Made by a program: the position numbers and the translations under genes
Shown here: positions 26,052 to 33,906 of the stretch, piece by piece
Numbering within the stretch: position 1 is the stretch's first letter
Layout of the letters: the number at the start of each line of letters is the position of its first letter
Assembly (NCBI RefSeq): GCF_022479115.1
Contig: NZ_CP092497.1
Location: forward strand, 9,052,001-9,116,000
Length of the DNA stretch: 64,000 bases
Source: Amycolatopsis sp. EV170708-02-1
GTDB lineage: Bacteria; Actinomycetota; Actinomycetes; Mycobacteriales; Pseudonocardiaceae
Direction of reading: 5' to 3'
The notes under the pieces: generated by a model
What the model saw: the letters and a program-made list of their open reading frames with translations, nothing else
What the model was told of the DNA's origin: nothing
Database searches by the model: none

Positions 26052-26762
26052 ATGCCACTCATCGAAGTCACCAACCTCCGCAAGACGTACGGGGAGCACG
26101 TCGCGGTCGACGACGTTTCGTTCCACGTGGAACAGGGCGAGATCTTCGGGATCCTCGGGACCAACGGCGCGGGCAAGACCACCACGGTCGAATGCCTCCA
26201 GGGACTGCGCACACCGGACTCCGGCACCATGTCGGTCCTCGGCCTCGACCCGGGCAAGGACCACGCCGCGCTGCGGCAGCGCCTCGGCTCGCAGCTCCAG
26301 GAGAGCCGCCTGCCGGACAAGATCAAGGTCCACGAGGCGCTCGACCTCTACGCCTCCTTCTACGCGAACCCCGCCGACACCGGTGACCTGCTCGCGAAGC
26401 TCGGTCTCACCGGGCAGCGGGACAAGTACTTCGGCAAGCTTTCCGGCGGCCAGAAGCAGCGCGTCTCGATCGCGCTCGCGCTGGTCGGCCGCCCCGAGGT
26501 CGCCGTCCTCGACGAGCTGACCACCGGACTGGACCCGCACGCCCGCCGCGACACCTGGAAGCTCGTCGAGGCCGTGCGCGACACGGGCGTCACCGTCCTG
26601 CTCGTCACGCATTTCATGGACGAGGCCGAACGCCTTTGCGACCGCCTCGCGATCTTCGACGCCGGACGCGTGGCCGCCTCCGGCACCCCGGCCGAACTCC
26701 GCGACCGCGCCGGTAAATCCACTTTGGACGAAGCCTTCGTGACCCTGACCGGCCGCGACTGA
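26052..26762 (+). CDS. ABC-2 exporter ATP-binding protein
   Basis: A 236-residue ATPase. Walker A ILGTNGAGKTTTVECL, signature KLSGGQKQRVSIALAL, Walker B VAVLDELTTGLDPHARR (with Leu-Thr-Thr in place of the usual Pro-Thr-Ser) and the H-loop LLVTHFMDEAERL. It belongs to the DrrA/YhcG-like drug or antibiotic exporter group. A -10-like TAACGT at 26039-26044 lies 7 bases before the ATG, so the mRNA may be leaderless. The permease follows 15 bases later. The divergent two-component system probably controls it. Confidence 0.9.
   Translation: MPLIEVTNLRKTYGEHVAVDDVSFHVEQGEIFGILGTNGAGKTTTVECLQGLRTPDSGTMSVLGLDPGKDHAALRQRLGSQLQESRLPDKIKVHEALDLYASFYANPADTGDLLAKLGLTGQRDKYFGKLSGGQKQRVSIALALVGRPEVAVLDELTTGLDPHARRDTWKLVEAVRDTGVTVLLVTHFMDEAERLCDRLAIFDAGRVAASGTPAELRDRAGKSTLDEAFVTLTGRD
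26120..26133. other. Candidate parS-like site inside the ABC ATPase gene
   Basis: The perfect palindrome GTTCCACGTGGAAC differs from the general parS core GTTTCACGTGAAAC only by a symmetric T-to-C and A-to-G change. An identical copy lies at 48625-48638. Two identical 14-base palindromes within 23 kb near oriC suggest ParB binding; parAB itself is outside the window. Confidence 0.45.
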
Positions 26763-26777
26763 GCCAGGAGACGACAA

Positions 26778-27512
26778 ATGAACACACTCGCCAAGATCAC
26801 CCTCACCGAAACGAAACTCGCCCTCCGGACGCCCGGCTTCGTCATCGGCGGGCTCGTCCTGCCGACGGCCATCACGGCCGTCCTCGGCGCCATACCCGCC
26901 ATTCGCGCGGAGAGCGGAACAACGACGGGCATGCGCTTCCTCGACGCCTGGGTGCCGTCGATGGTCGTGCTCACCATCGCCATGATGGGCCTGCAAGCGA
27001 TCCCCGGGATCATCGCTTCGTACCGCGAACAGGGCATCCTCCGCCGCTTCGCCACCACTCCGGTGCACCCGGCCCAACTGCTGGTGGCGCAGCTGATCAT
27101 CAACGTCACCGTGACCATCGGCGGGGTCGGCATCCTCCTCGTGACGGCGGGCGTCGTCTTCGACGTCCCCACCCCTCGTCACCCGCTCGGTTTCCTGCTG
27201 ACGTTCGTCCTCGGCACGACCGCGATCTTCGGCCTCGGGCTGATCGCCGCCTCGGTCGCCAAGACCAGCCGCGCGGCGGGCGGGATCGCGCTGATCGCCT
27301 ACCTCCCGGTCATGTTCCTCGGCGGCGTCTGGCTGCCACGTCCGCTGCTCCCGGCGGCCATCCGCGACATCGGCGCGTACATCCCGCCGGGCGTCAAAGC
27401 CCTCGAAGACGCCTGGACCGGCACCGGCGCGCAACCGCTGCAACTCGCCGTGTTGGCGGCTTTCGCGGTGGGCAGTTGTGTCGTGGCGGCGAAGCTTTTT
27501 CGCTGGGAGTGA
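26778..27512 (+). CDS. ABC-2 type exporter permease
   Basis: A 244-residue protein with six membrane segments, from VIGGLVLPTAITAVLGAI to LAVLAAFAVGSCVVAAKLF. It has the ABC-2 coupling sequence IIASYREQGILRRFATTPVHP and the late motif FLGGVWLPRPLLP, both typical of DrrB-like permeases. It would dimerise and pair with the ATPase just upstream to export a drug or lipid. The spacer has a Shine-Dalgarno (CCAGGAGACGACAA). Confidence 0.9.
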   Translation: MNTLAKITLTETKLALRTPGFVIGGLVLPTAITAVLGAIPAIRAESGTTTGMRFLDAWVPSMVVLTIAMMGLQAIPGIIASYREQGILRRFATTPVHPAQLLVAQLIINVTVTIGGVGILLVTAGVVFDVPTPRHPLGFLLTFVLGTTAIFGLGLIAASVAKTSRAAGGIALIAYLPVMFLGGVWLPRPLLPAAIRDIGAYIPPGVKALEDAWTGTGAQPLQLAVLAAFAVGSCVVAAKLFRWE

Positions 27513-27622
27513 CGACGGCTTCCGCCAAAGTGGTGATGATGATCGTTTTCTCTTGTGGCTCGGGCCGCGGGTGGGTAGTCAGGTAGACGGCCCATGTTCA
27601 CCGTGTCTCTCTCGGAGGTTCG

Positions 27623-28015
27623 ATGTCTCTGGATGTATCGCCCGCGCTGCTGGAGAAGGCCGAGCGCGGGGAGGTCTCCGACGCCGAATTCGTCGCCTGT
27701 GTCCGGGAGTCCCTGCCCTATGCCTGGACCGTGATCACCGGCGTCATCGCGGAGGCCGAGGGCGCGGCCGACGGGTTCGCCGACAACGAGACGCCGCCGC
27801 CGAGCGAGGCCGAACGCGGCCAGCTGCTGCGGGCGCTGGCCTCGGACTCCATCCGCGGCGGGCTGGAACGGCACTTCGGGGTGAAGCTGGCGTTCCAGAA
27901 CTGCCACCGCGTCGCCGCGTTCAAGCCGTCCCAAGTGGACAGTGACCGCTACCGCGCGTTCATCTCGGTGCGCGGCCAGCTGCTGAACCAGAGCCCCGAA
28001 CTCCGCGACTGCTAA
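27623..28015 (+). CDS. Conserved actinobacterial protein, SCO5389-like
   Basis: A 130-residue soluble protein, MSLDVSPALLEKAERGEVSDAEF, with a helical N-terminal half (ESLPYAWTVITGVIAEAE) and an alpha/beta C-terminal half (GVKLAFQNCHRVAAFKPS). The pattern matches, from memory, the family named after Streptomyces SCO5389; function unknown. The start has GGAGGTTCG directly before it. Its TAA shares bases with the stop of the convergent LLM gene (CTAA). The upstream 110-base gap holds its promoter, with TAGACG near 27573 as one candidate -10. Confidence 0.65.
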   Translation: MSLDVSPALLEKAERGEVSDAEFVACVRESLPYAWTVITGVIAEAEGAADGFADNETPPPSEAERGQLLRALASDSIRGGLERHFGVKLAFQNCHRVAAFKPSQVDSDRYRAFISVRGQLLNQSPELRDC

Positions 28016-29037
28016 CCCCGTCGCAACGCGGGTAGCACCTCTTCCCCGATCCGCGCGATGTTCTCGAGCGTTCCCTCCGGCGTACCGGACGCTTCCACCA
28101 TCATGATCACGTGGGAGACCCCGGTACGCCGGATGCTCGTCCCCAGCCTGTCGACGCAGTACTCCACTCCGCCGATCGGGTGCATCTCGCACAGCCGGTC
28201 GGTATAGGACACCGGGTCCTTGCCCAGGCCCCGTTTGCCGTCGAGGTACACGTGCCCGGCGAAGCCCTCCTTCAGGGAACCGGGCAACGCGGACCGCACG
28301 ACGTCCAGCGCGTCGTCCCCGACCTGGCACATCACCGTCGATACATGTTCGGCGGCGGAATCCCCGTACGCGGCAAGGGTTTCGATTTTGCCGTCGTCGT
28401 CGGTGTGCAGGCCGAGCAGCATCGGCAGCCCCCGGTCGGCGGCGAGCCGCACGGCACGCGAGCCGGCGTCGCCGCAAGCCACCACCAGACGCGGGTCGTG
28501 CTCCGGCCGCGGCACCATCGGCACCTCACGGAACCGGAAGTGCTCCCCGTCGGCCGAGACCGTCTTCGACGTCATCGCCGCGAGCATCAGGTCGAGGCTC
28601 TCCTCGAACCCTGTTTCGTAGCGGGAAGCGCCGGTGCCGAAGACCTCCAGGTCCTGCCAGGGCCCACCGCGCCCGACGCCGATCCGCAGCCGCCCGCCGG
28701 ACACGGCGTCGAGCAGCGACCACTGTTCGGCGAGCGCCACCGGATGCGCGACGGACAGCACGCTCACCGCGGTGCCGACGGTGATCCGCTCGGTGCGGCC
28801 GAGCACGTGCGCGGCGAGGGTGATCGCGGACGGGCAGACGCCGTACGGCATGAAGTGATGCTCGGCGAACCACACGTCGTCGAATCCGGCCCGCTCCGCG
28901 GCGATGGCGGCGTCGACCGACCGGCGCAGCACATCGGCGTCCTCCTGCCCGGGAAACCGCCCGGAGACGAGGAAGACGCCGAACCGCGCGGCTACTGGAC
29001 GCTCACTTCGTTGAACCAGAGCCGCGGCTCCAGCCAC
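28012..29037 (-). CDS. LLM-class flavin-dependent oxidoreductase (luciferase-like)
   Basis: A 341-residue TIM-barrel flavoprotein. Family marks are ARFGVFLVSGRFPGQ, AERAGFDDVWFAEHHFMPYG, VGTAVSVLSVAHPVALAEQW, LRIGVGRGGPW and the phosphate-binding area MLLGLH. It should use FMNH2 or F420H2 to act on a small organic substrate. The N-terminus is uncertain: the family usually begins near RFGVFLV, where no start codon exists in frame, so GTG 29037 is taken. This makes it overlap the small membrane-protein gene by 46 bases. Confidence 0.8.
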   Translation of the reverse strand: MAGAAALVQRSERPVAARFGVFLVSGRFPGQEDADVLRRSVDAAIAAERAGFDDVWFAEHHFMPYGVCPSAITLAAHVLGRTERITVGTAVSVLSVAHPVALAEQWSLLDAVSGGRLRIGVGRGGPWQDLEVFGTGASRYETGFEESLDLMLAAMTSKTVSADGEHFRFREVPMVPRPEHDPRLVVACGDAGSRAVRLAADRGLPMLLGLHTDDDGKIETLAAYGDSAAEHVSTVMCQVGDDALDVVRSALPGSLKEGFAGHVYLDGKRGLGKDPVSYTDRLCEMHPIGGVEYCVDRLGTSIRRTGVSHVIMMVEASGTPEGTLENIARIGEEVLPALRRG

Positions 29038-29147
29038 GGGAAGACGACGAACATCAGCAGCGCCACGATCCCGAGCGCCAGCACGACCGCCGTCGCCAGC
29101 TTCACCGCGAAGGGGCCCGGCAGCTTGCGCCAGATCCAGCCGTACAT
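28992..29147 (-). CDS. Small membrane protein downstream of sortase E
   Basis: A 51-residue protein, MYGWIWRKLPGPFAVKLA, with one membrane helix (TAVVLALGIVALLMFVVFPWL) and a short outer tail (EPRLWFNEVSVQ). The ATG overlaps the sortase stop (TGATG), so the two are translationally coupled. From memory, small proteins of this pattern follow class E sortase in many actinobacteria; the function is not known. Its length would keep it out of many annotations. Confidence 0.75.
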   Translation of the reverse strand: MYGWIWRKLPGPFAVKLATAVVLALGIVALLMFVVFPWLEPRLWFNEVSVQ

Positions 29148-30262
29148 CAGCGCGCCTCCGAGATCTTGGGCAGGAGTTCGGCGTAGGAGCCGACCTGGTT
29201 CTTCGGCACCTGCTGAGCCAGCACCGCGTGGATGATGAGCCGTTCCTTCGCCGAGAACTTCGGGTGGCACGTCGTCAACGTGAGCAGCGAGACCTGGTCG
29301 GCCTTCGGCAGGATCTCCGGGTCCTTGTACGGCACCGGGTTCACCGTGTCGCCCTTGGTCGGGAACACGATACGGCGGCCGTTGGTCTCACCGTAGGCAC
29401 CGCCGTCGGGGGCGTTCGGGTTGCGCAGTGTCCCGACGTTCTTGCACTTCGGCTGCGCGCCCTTGCCCTCCGCCCAGCCTTCGACCTCGTCCTTGTACGG
29501 CAGCACCTTGTAGATGTAGAAGTCGGTCTGCGTCTCGATGATGATCTGGTCGCACGAGCTGAGGTTGTCCAGATCGTTGAACGGCGCGCCCTTGCCGACC
29601 CGGTGGCCGGCGATGGCGAAGTTGCCCGGTTCGCCCGGCAGCGCCGTGCCCTTGTAGTGACCGGGGCCGACTTCGAGCGCCGCCTCGGTGGTGCCTTCCT
29701 GGATGGTGAAGTTGAAGTCGGCACCGAACACCGGGATGTGGATCCTGGCGAACGCCTTCCCGTCGACCAGGTCCGGGTGCAGCTGCCGGTCCTTGCCCCA
29801 CTCGCCGTCCAGCTCGGAACTGGCCTCGGACTGTTTGCCCGCGGAGAAGAGGTCCGTCACGTAGACCTCGTAGACCATGAACAGCAGCACCACCAGGCCG
29901 GCGGTGATGAGGAGCTCGCCGACGGTCCGGATGGCGACGCCGCCCTTGCCCAGCTCACGGGGCGGCGGACGTTCCTCGGTCGCGGTGCCGCCCCCGACCG
30001 GTTCGAAGACGACCGTCTCTTCGGTCGACCCCGGCGGCGGCATGGGACGACGGCGCGGTGGTGGCGCGTCGCTCCGGCGGCGCGGCGGAGGTCCGTCGTA
30101 CGCCCTGCCGCCGTCCTGCGGCCGCCGTCGAGGCGCCTCTCCGGAGGCACGACGGGGCGGAATTGCGTCCTCCGGCCTACGCCGGGGGGCCGGACGGCCT
30201 CCGCCGGGGGGTCGTTCGGAGTACCGCCGTCGGTCCCCGCCCGGCTCTTCCCGCTCAGCCAC
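29147..30262 (-). CDS. Class E sortase
   Basis: A 371-residue protein. The first 110 residues are an Arg/Pro-rich cytosolic tail, then a membrane helix (TVGELLITAGLVVLLFMVYEVYV, about 113-135). The sortase barrel has the catalytic His in FAIAGHRVGKG, the Cys in LLTLTTCHPKFS and the Arg in AKERLIIHAVL. Class E sortases anchor LAxTG-type proteins such as chaplins or pilins to the wall. It lies at the place between trpG and crgA where mycobacteria have Rv0012. It is divergent from crgA. Confidence 0.92.
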   Translation of the reverse strand: MAEREEPGGDRRRYSERPPGGGRPAPRRRPEDAIPPRRASGEAPRRRPQDGGRAYDGPPPRRRSDAPPPRRRPMPPPGSTEETVVFEPVGGGTATEERPPPRELGKGGVAIRTVGELLITAGLVVLLFMVYEVYVTDLFSAGKQSEASSELDGEWGKDRQLHPDLVDGKAFARIHIPVFGADFNFTIQEGTTEAALEVGPGHYKGTALPGEPGNFAIAGHRVGKGAPFNDLDNLSSCDQIIIETQTDFYIYKVLPYKDEVEGWAEGKGAQPKCKNVGTLRNPNAPDGGAYGETNGRRIVFPTKGDTVNPVPYKDPEILPKADQVSLLTLTTCHPKFSAKERLIIHAVLAQQVPKNQVGSYAELLPKISEAR

Positions 30263-30304
30263 GCAAAGCTCCTCAGTCTCGAACCCAACCGCTGCCGAAC
30301 CGTG

Positions 30305-30322
30305 TGTGACACCATTGTCACA
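30305..30322. promoter_or_regulatory. Palindrome between sortase E and crgA
   Basis: TGTGACA-CCAT-TGTCACA is a perfect 7-bp inverted repeat in the 193-base gap between divergent genes. It resembles a CRP-family half-site pair, but the GTGA/TCAC halves are 8 rather than 6 bases apart. A second palindrome, ACGTTAACGT, lies at 30370-30379, closer to crgA. The regulator is unknown. Confidence 0.35.
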
Positions 30323-30455
30323 GTGCGGGAAATCGACCGGTCCCGGACGGTGCCCAGCGGCGCTCGTTTACGTTAACGTGTGCACGTGGCGCTGGTTGCG
30401 CACCCGAAAGCGGGTCATCGCCACCAGGGAAGCCGAACAGTACGCGAGGAACACG

Positions 30456-30722
30456 ATGCCGAAGTCCAAGGTCCGCAAGAAGACGGCGTACACCCCGCCG
30501 ACCGATCGCCGCACGCCGGTGAAGGTCAAGGCCGCGGGCCCGTCGAACCTGTTCTACAAGATCGTGATGTTCGGCCTCATGTTGATCGGCCTGATGTGGC
30601 TGGTCGTCAACTACATCGCGGGCGACAAGATCCCCTTCATGGCGGATCTGGGCAACACGAACTTCGCCATCGGTTTCGTGCTGATGATCGCCGGGTTGCT
30701 CATGACGATGCGGTGGCGGTGA
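30456..30722 (+). CDS. crgA: Cell division protein CrgA
   Basis: An 88-residue protein, MPKSKVRKKTAYTPP, with the family's basic N-terminal tail and two membrane helices (IVMFGLMLIGLMWLVVNYI and AIGFVLMIAGLLMTMRW). CrgA binds FtsZ, FtsQ, FtsI and CwsA and helps place the septum in Streptomyces and Mycobacterium. The ATG has a GAGGA ribosome site. It lies next to a sortase and the PH-domain gene, as in the mycobacterial order. Confidence 0.95.
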   Translation: MPKSKVRKKTAYTPPTDRRTPVKVKAAGPSNLFYKIVMFGLMLIGLMWLVVNYIAGDKIPFMADLGNTNFAIGFVLMIAGLLMTMRWR

Positions 30723-30778
30723 GCATTACCCCGGATGGCGGCTTGACGCCGAATTACACCGGTGTGACTCATCCCCAG

Positions 30779-30800
30779 TGTGGATAACCCCTGTGGATAA
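30779..30800 (-). promoter_or_regulatory. Two perfect DnaA boxes over the start of the PH-domain gene
   Basis: TGTGGATAA, the reverse complement of the consensus box TTATCCACA, occurs at 30779-30787 and 30792-30800. The second contains the GTG start codon of the following gene. Both have the same direction, with 13 bases between their starts. A TTGACG at 30743-30748 may be the -35 box, so bound DnaA would sit over the transcription start. Confidence 0.7.
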
Positions 30801-31218
30801 CTACCCCACCTCGTGGGCGCCGCAGCGCAACGTTGTGGTAGTGGCCTGGGTGATCACCCTGTTGCTGCTGGCAGGCGTGCTGTGGCTGGCCATCGGCGGC
30901 GACGTCGGCGGCACCGTGCTGACCGGGGTCGCAATGCTGTCCGTGGGCGCGCTCGCGCTGCACGGCACCCTGCTCCGTCCCCGGCTGGCGGCCGGCCCCG
31001 GTGGACTCCTGGCCAGGACCGTGAGCGGTGCGCACCGCTACTCCTGGACCGAAGCCCGGCTCCGGCTGCGCACCACGCGGCGGCTCGGCCGGGACAGTGT
31101 GACCCTGGAGGTCGAATCCGGCGATCACCTGCTGGTGTTCGGCCGGATCGACCTCGGTGAGGACCCCCGCGACGTGCTGGACGTCCTCACCGCCCTCAAA
31201 GGTCAGGCGTTGTCGTAG
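30793..31218 (+). CDS. PH-domain membrane protein (Rv0010c-like)
   Basis: A 141-residue protein with two membrane helices (VVVVAWVITLLLLAGVLWLAI and VLTGVAMLSVGALALHGTLL) followed by a bacterial PH-like domain (GPGGLLARTVSGAHRYSW to IDLGEDPRDVLDVL). I chose GTG 30793 (VDNYPTSWAPQR) over GTG 30778 because the tryptophan region aligns, from memory, with the start of Rv0010c. No Shine-Dalgarno is seen for either. Two DnaA boxes cover the start. The gene keeps its mycobacterial place between crgA and ppiA. Function unknown. Confidence 0.8.
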   Translation: MDNYPTSWAPQRNVVVVAWVITLLLLAGVLWLAIGGDVGGTVLTGVAMLSVGALALHGTLLRPRLAAGPGGLLARTVSGAHRYSWTEARLRLRTTRRLGRDSVTLEVESGDHLLVFGRIDLGEDPRDVLDVLTALKGQALS

Positions 31219-31279
31219 TAGTGGGGTAAGGCGAACGTGGCGTGTTCTCGGGCGAGTCGATGACGGGCCCCGCCTGCGA

Positions 31280-32242
31280 CTACTCCGGGTAACAGGCGTA
31301 CGAGGGCACACCCCGGCTGGTGGCGAGCTCGCAGGTCGCGGAAATCGTCTGCGAGTCCTTCCAGACGACGAGCCCGATCATCGCCACCACGACGATCGCG
31401 ATCCCGCCGAGCTGCCATTTCAGCCGGTTCTTGTCCGGCGCGTACAGCAGCGCGAAGGTGGCCAGGAGCCCCGCGACGAACCCACCCGCGTGCCCGAGGA
31501 TCGAGATCCCCGGCACCTGGAAGGTGATGAAGACGTTCAGGCCGAGGATCACCAGCAGCCACGTCGGATTGAGCCGCAGCTTGATGACGATGACCGTGTA
31601 CGCGCCGATGAGCCCGAAGATGGCGCCGGACGCGCCGACCACCGGGACGGCGTCGAGATCGCTGAAGACCAGGTTCGCGGCCGAGCCACCGAGCAGGGAG
31701 ACGAAGTAGAGCACCGTGAACGGGACGCGGCCGAGCGCGGTCTCCAGCGGGCGGCCGACGAACCACAGCGAGAACGCGTTGCTCGCGATGTGCAGCAGGC
31801 CGTACTGCAGGAAGCCCGAGGTGAGGATCCGCCACCATTCGTCGCCGGCCAGCGTCGCGGGATTCCACAGCTGCCCGTACTGGAACAGCTCGGAGAAGTT
31901 GTTGTTCGCGAGGCTGCCGGACTGGACGACCGTGACGAGGAAGATGAGGACGTTGAGCGCCAGGAGGACCGGCGTCACGACAGCCGTCCGAACGGGCTGG
32001 GCGCCCGCGAGCGTGCGCGAGCCGTAGCCGGCGTCGCGGTACTGCTTCTGCTGGGCGCGATCCTGCTGACGGCCGGCCTGGACACAGTCCGTGCATTGGA
32101 AGCCCACGGCGGCTTCGCGCAGGCAATCCGGGCAGGCCGGACGCTCGCAGCGTGAACAGCTCAGCCCGGTCGGCCGGTTCGGGTGCCACCAGCAGCCGGG
32201 CATGGCGGCCTGCTGGTACTGGGGATTCGGTGGTTGGCTCAC
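31280..32242 (-). CDS. Rhomboid-family intramembrane serine protease with N-terminal zinc finger
   Basis: A 320-residue protein. Residues about 15-55 hold a B-box-like zinc finger (CWWHPNRPTGLSCSRCE, then CPDCLREAAVGFQCTDC). Six or seven membrane helices follow. The catalytic Ser is in VVGASGAIFGLIGA and the catalytic His in ILGHAGGFVAG; the GEWWR-type loop reads GDEWWRILTSGFLQYGLLHIASN. It should cut membrane-protein substrates within the bilayer; none is known here. It lies between the PH-domain gene and ppiA. Confidence 0.92.
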   Translation of the reverse strand: MSQPPNPQYQQAAMPGCWWHPNRPTGLSCSRCERPACPDCLREAAVGFQCTDCVQAGRQQDRAQQKQYRDAGYGSRTLAGAQPVRTAVVTPVLLALNVLIFLVTVVQSGSLANNNFSELFQYGQLWNPATLAGDEWWRILTSGFLQYGLLHIASNAFSLWFVGRPLETALGRVPFTVLYFVSLLGGSAANLVFSDLDAVPVVGASGAIFGLIGAYTVIVIKLRLNPTWLLVILGLNVFITFQVPGISILGHAGGFVAGLLATFALLYAPDKNRLKWQLGGIAIVVVAMIGLVVWKDSQTISATCELATSRGVPSYACYPE

Positions 32243-32285
32243 GATGCCACCAACCTACCGAAATCCCCAGTGACAGGCTCTGCGA

Positions 32286-32840
32286 TCAGCGGCTGATGCT
32301 GACCTTTTCGATGACGATGTCCTGCAGCGGACGGTCGGCCGGACCGGTCGCCGTGCGGCCGATCGCGTCGACGACGTCGCGGGAAGCCTGGTCCGCGACC
32401 TCGCCGAAGATGGTGTGCTTGAAGTTCAGGTGCGTCGTCGGCGCGACGGTGATGAAGAACTGCGAGCCGTTGGTGCCGGGTCCGGCGTTGGCCATGGCCA
32501 GCAGGTACGGCTTGGAGAACTGGAGCTCCGGGTGGAACTCGTCGCCGAACTTGTAGCCGGGGCCGCCGCGGCCGGTGCCGGTCGGGTCGCCGCCCTGCAG
32601 CATGAAGCCGTCGATGACGCGGTGGAAGATCGACCCGTCGTAGAACGGGCCCGAGTTCGTGCCCTGCGCGTTGGGCTGGGTGTACTCCTTGCTGCCCTCG
32701 GCGAGCCCGACGAAGTTCGCGACCGTCTTCGGCGCGTGGTCGGGGAACAGGTTCAGGTTGATGTCACCCTGGTTGGTGTGCAGAGTGGCCTTCAGCGCGC
32801 CACCAATGAGGGATCCCTTGCTTTCAGTCACGAGCTTCAT
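32286..32840 (-). CDS. ppiA: Cyclophilin-type peptidyl-prolyl isomerase PpiA
   Basis: A 184-residue cyclophilin. Motifs: ATLHTNQGDINLNLFPDHAP, the catalytic Arg region FHRVIDGFMLQGGDPTGTG, then MANAGPGTNGSQFFIT and HTIFGEV. There is no signal peptide, so it is cytosolic and helps fold proteins. It sits beside the CwsA-like gene as in mycobacteria (Rv0009). It is divergent from that gene with an 89-base promoter gap. Confidence 0.95.
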   Translation of the reverse strand: MKLVTESKGSLIGGALKATLHTNQGDINLNLFPDHAPKTVANFVGLAEGSKEYTQPNAQGTNSGPFYDGSIFHRVIDGFMLQGGDPTGTGRGGPGYKFGDEFHPELQFSKPYLLAMANAGPGTNGSQFFITVAPTTHLNFKHTIFGEVADQASRDVVDAIGRTATGPADRPLQDIVIEKVSISR

Positions 32841-32929
32841 CGTGCCATCTGCGGCAAGATCTGGGGAAAAGGGGCACGATAGGTTACAAGCAACGAAGCA
32901 GAATCAAAACGATTGATGAGGTGAAGGCC

Positions 32930-33628
32930 ATGACCCGGGCCGCAGATTCGGTGAGCGAGTCGGCGAAGGCCGGCGCGCTCGGCCTGCGCAAACGTGCTGT
33001 CGAGGCGGGTAAGGAAGCCACCGCCCACGCCGTAGAGGTAGCCGAGCAGAAGCTCTCCGAGAGCGCCGGTGAGATCGCTAAGACCAGCCGTCGCGCGCGC
33101 AAGAAGCTCGCGAAGAAGACGGAACTGACCCGCAAGGAGCTCAAGCGGAGCTCGAAGGCGGCTCGTAAGGAGGCGCTGGCCAGGATTTCCGAGATGCGGA
33201 AGCCGGGCCGCAAGGCACGCAAGGCCGCCATCCAGGCCGCGAAGTCCGCCGGTGAGTCCAAGCGCCGGGGCAAGAAGGACTTCAAGGCGGCGAAGAAGGA
33301 CTTCAAGGCCGCGCTCGTCGAGGCGAAGACCGCCGCGAAGGGGACGCGCAAGCGTCGTCGCTGGCCGTGGGTGATCGGTATCGCGGTCGTCGGCGCCGGT
33401 GCCGCCTACGCCCTGCGTTCCAAGCAGGAGCCGCCGGTCGCGCCCGCGCCGCCGAAGGCTCCGCCCGCTCCTCCCGCCAAGCCCGCCGCTCCGGCCGCGG
33501 CCGCTCCGAAGCCGGCGCAGCCCGCTCCGGCGAAGCCCGCCGCTTCCGGTCCCGCTCCGGCGAAGCCGACGGCTCCGAAGAACGGGCACCAGGCTTCGAA
33601 CGCGAGCTCCGCCGACAAGAAGAACTGA
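32930..33628 (+). CDS. Basic coiled protein with one membrane helix and Pro/Ala tail, CwsA-like by position
   Basis: A 232-residue protein. ATG 32930 has GAGG 7 bases before it; the upstream GTG 32921 is less likely. Residues 1-145 are strongly basic and Ala/Lys-rich (TSRRARKKLAKKTELTRKEL; RKARKAAIQAAKSAGE), predicted helical and similar in composition to histone H1. A membrane helix follows (WPWVIGIAVVGAGAAYALRS), then a Pro/Ala/Lys-rich tail. In mycobacteria the gene at this spot is cwsA, a CrgA-binding protein with the same outline of helical region, one C-terminal membrane helix and Pro-rich end. Sequence identity to CwsA is not obvious to me. Confidence 0.65.
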   Translation: MTRAADSVSESAKAGALGLRKRAVEAGKEATAHAVEVAEQKLSESAGEIAKTSRRARKKLAKKTELTRKELKRSSKAARKEALARISEMRKPGRKARKAAIQAAKSAGESKRRGKKDFKAAKKDFKAALVEAKTAAKGTRKRRRWPWVIGIAVVGAGAAYALRSKQEPPVAPAPPKAPPAPPAKPAAPAAAAPKPAQPAPAKPAASGPAPAKPTAPKNGHQASNASSADKKN

Positions 33629-33654
33629 CGCCTCACCCTCTTCTGCTTGTCGCG

Positions 33655-33697
33655 AAGGGCCGCCCAGGACCACTTCTCCGGTCCCGGGCGGCCCTTT
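33655..33697. terminator. Bidirectional terminator between convergent genes
   Basis: AAGGGCCGCCC pairs with GGGCGGCCCTTT; an inner GGACC/GGTCC extends the stem. It starts 27 bases after the CwsA-like stop and touches the stop of the copper-chaperone gene. Confidence 0.8.
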
Positions 33698-33906
33698 CAC
33701 GTCCTGGTGAGTTCGTAGCCCGCTTCTTCGACGGCGGCACGGACTTCAGCCACGTCGAGATTCCGGTCGCTGGTCACGGTGACCGTGCCGTTCTCGACGT
33801 CCACCGCCACCGCGGTGACCCCGGCGAGGGTTTCGATCTCCTCGGTGACGAATCCCGCGCAGTGCCCGCAGACCATTCCGCTCACGGCGTAGGTGCGCTC
33901 GCTCAT
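33697..33906 (-). CDS. Heavy-metal-associated (CopZ-like) copper chaperone
   Basis: A 69-residue single HMA domain, MSERTYAVSGMVCGHCAGFV. The two cysteines in MVCGHC bind Cu(I) or a similar soft metal. The fold ends with VRAAVEEAGYELTRT. Such proteins carry copper to P-type ATPases or repressors; no copper ATPase lies near. Its ATG overlaps the stop of the SnoaL-like gene (ATGA), so both share control by the twin operator upstream. Confidence 0.9.
   Translation of the reverse strand: MSERTYAVSGMVCGHCAGFVTEEIETLAGVTAVAVDVENGTVTVTSDRNLDVAEVRAAVEEAGYELTRT

Noticed and set aside
28012..30262. Reading the LLM gene, small membrane protein and sortase as one designed operon
   Set aside because: The sortase and small protein are coupled, but the LLM start is unclear and its function is unrelated.
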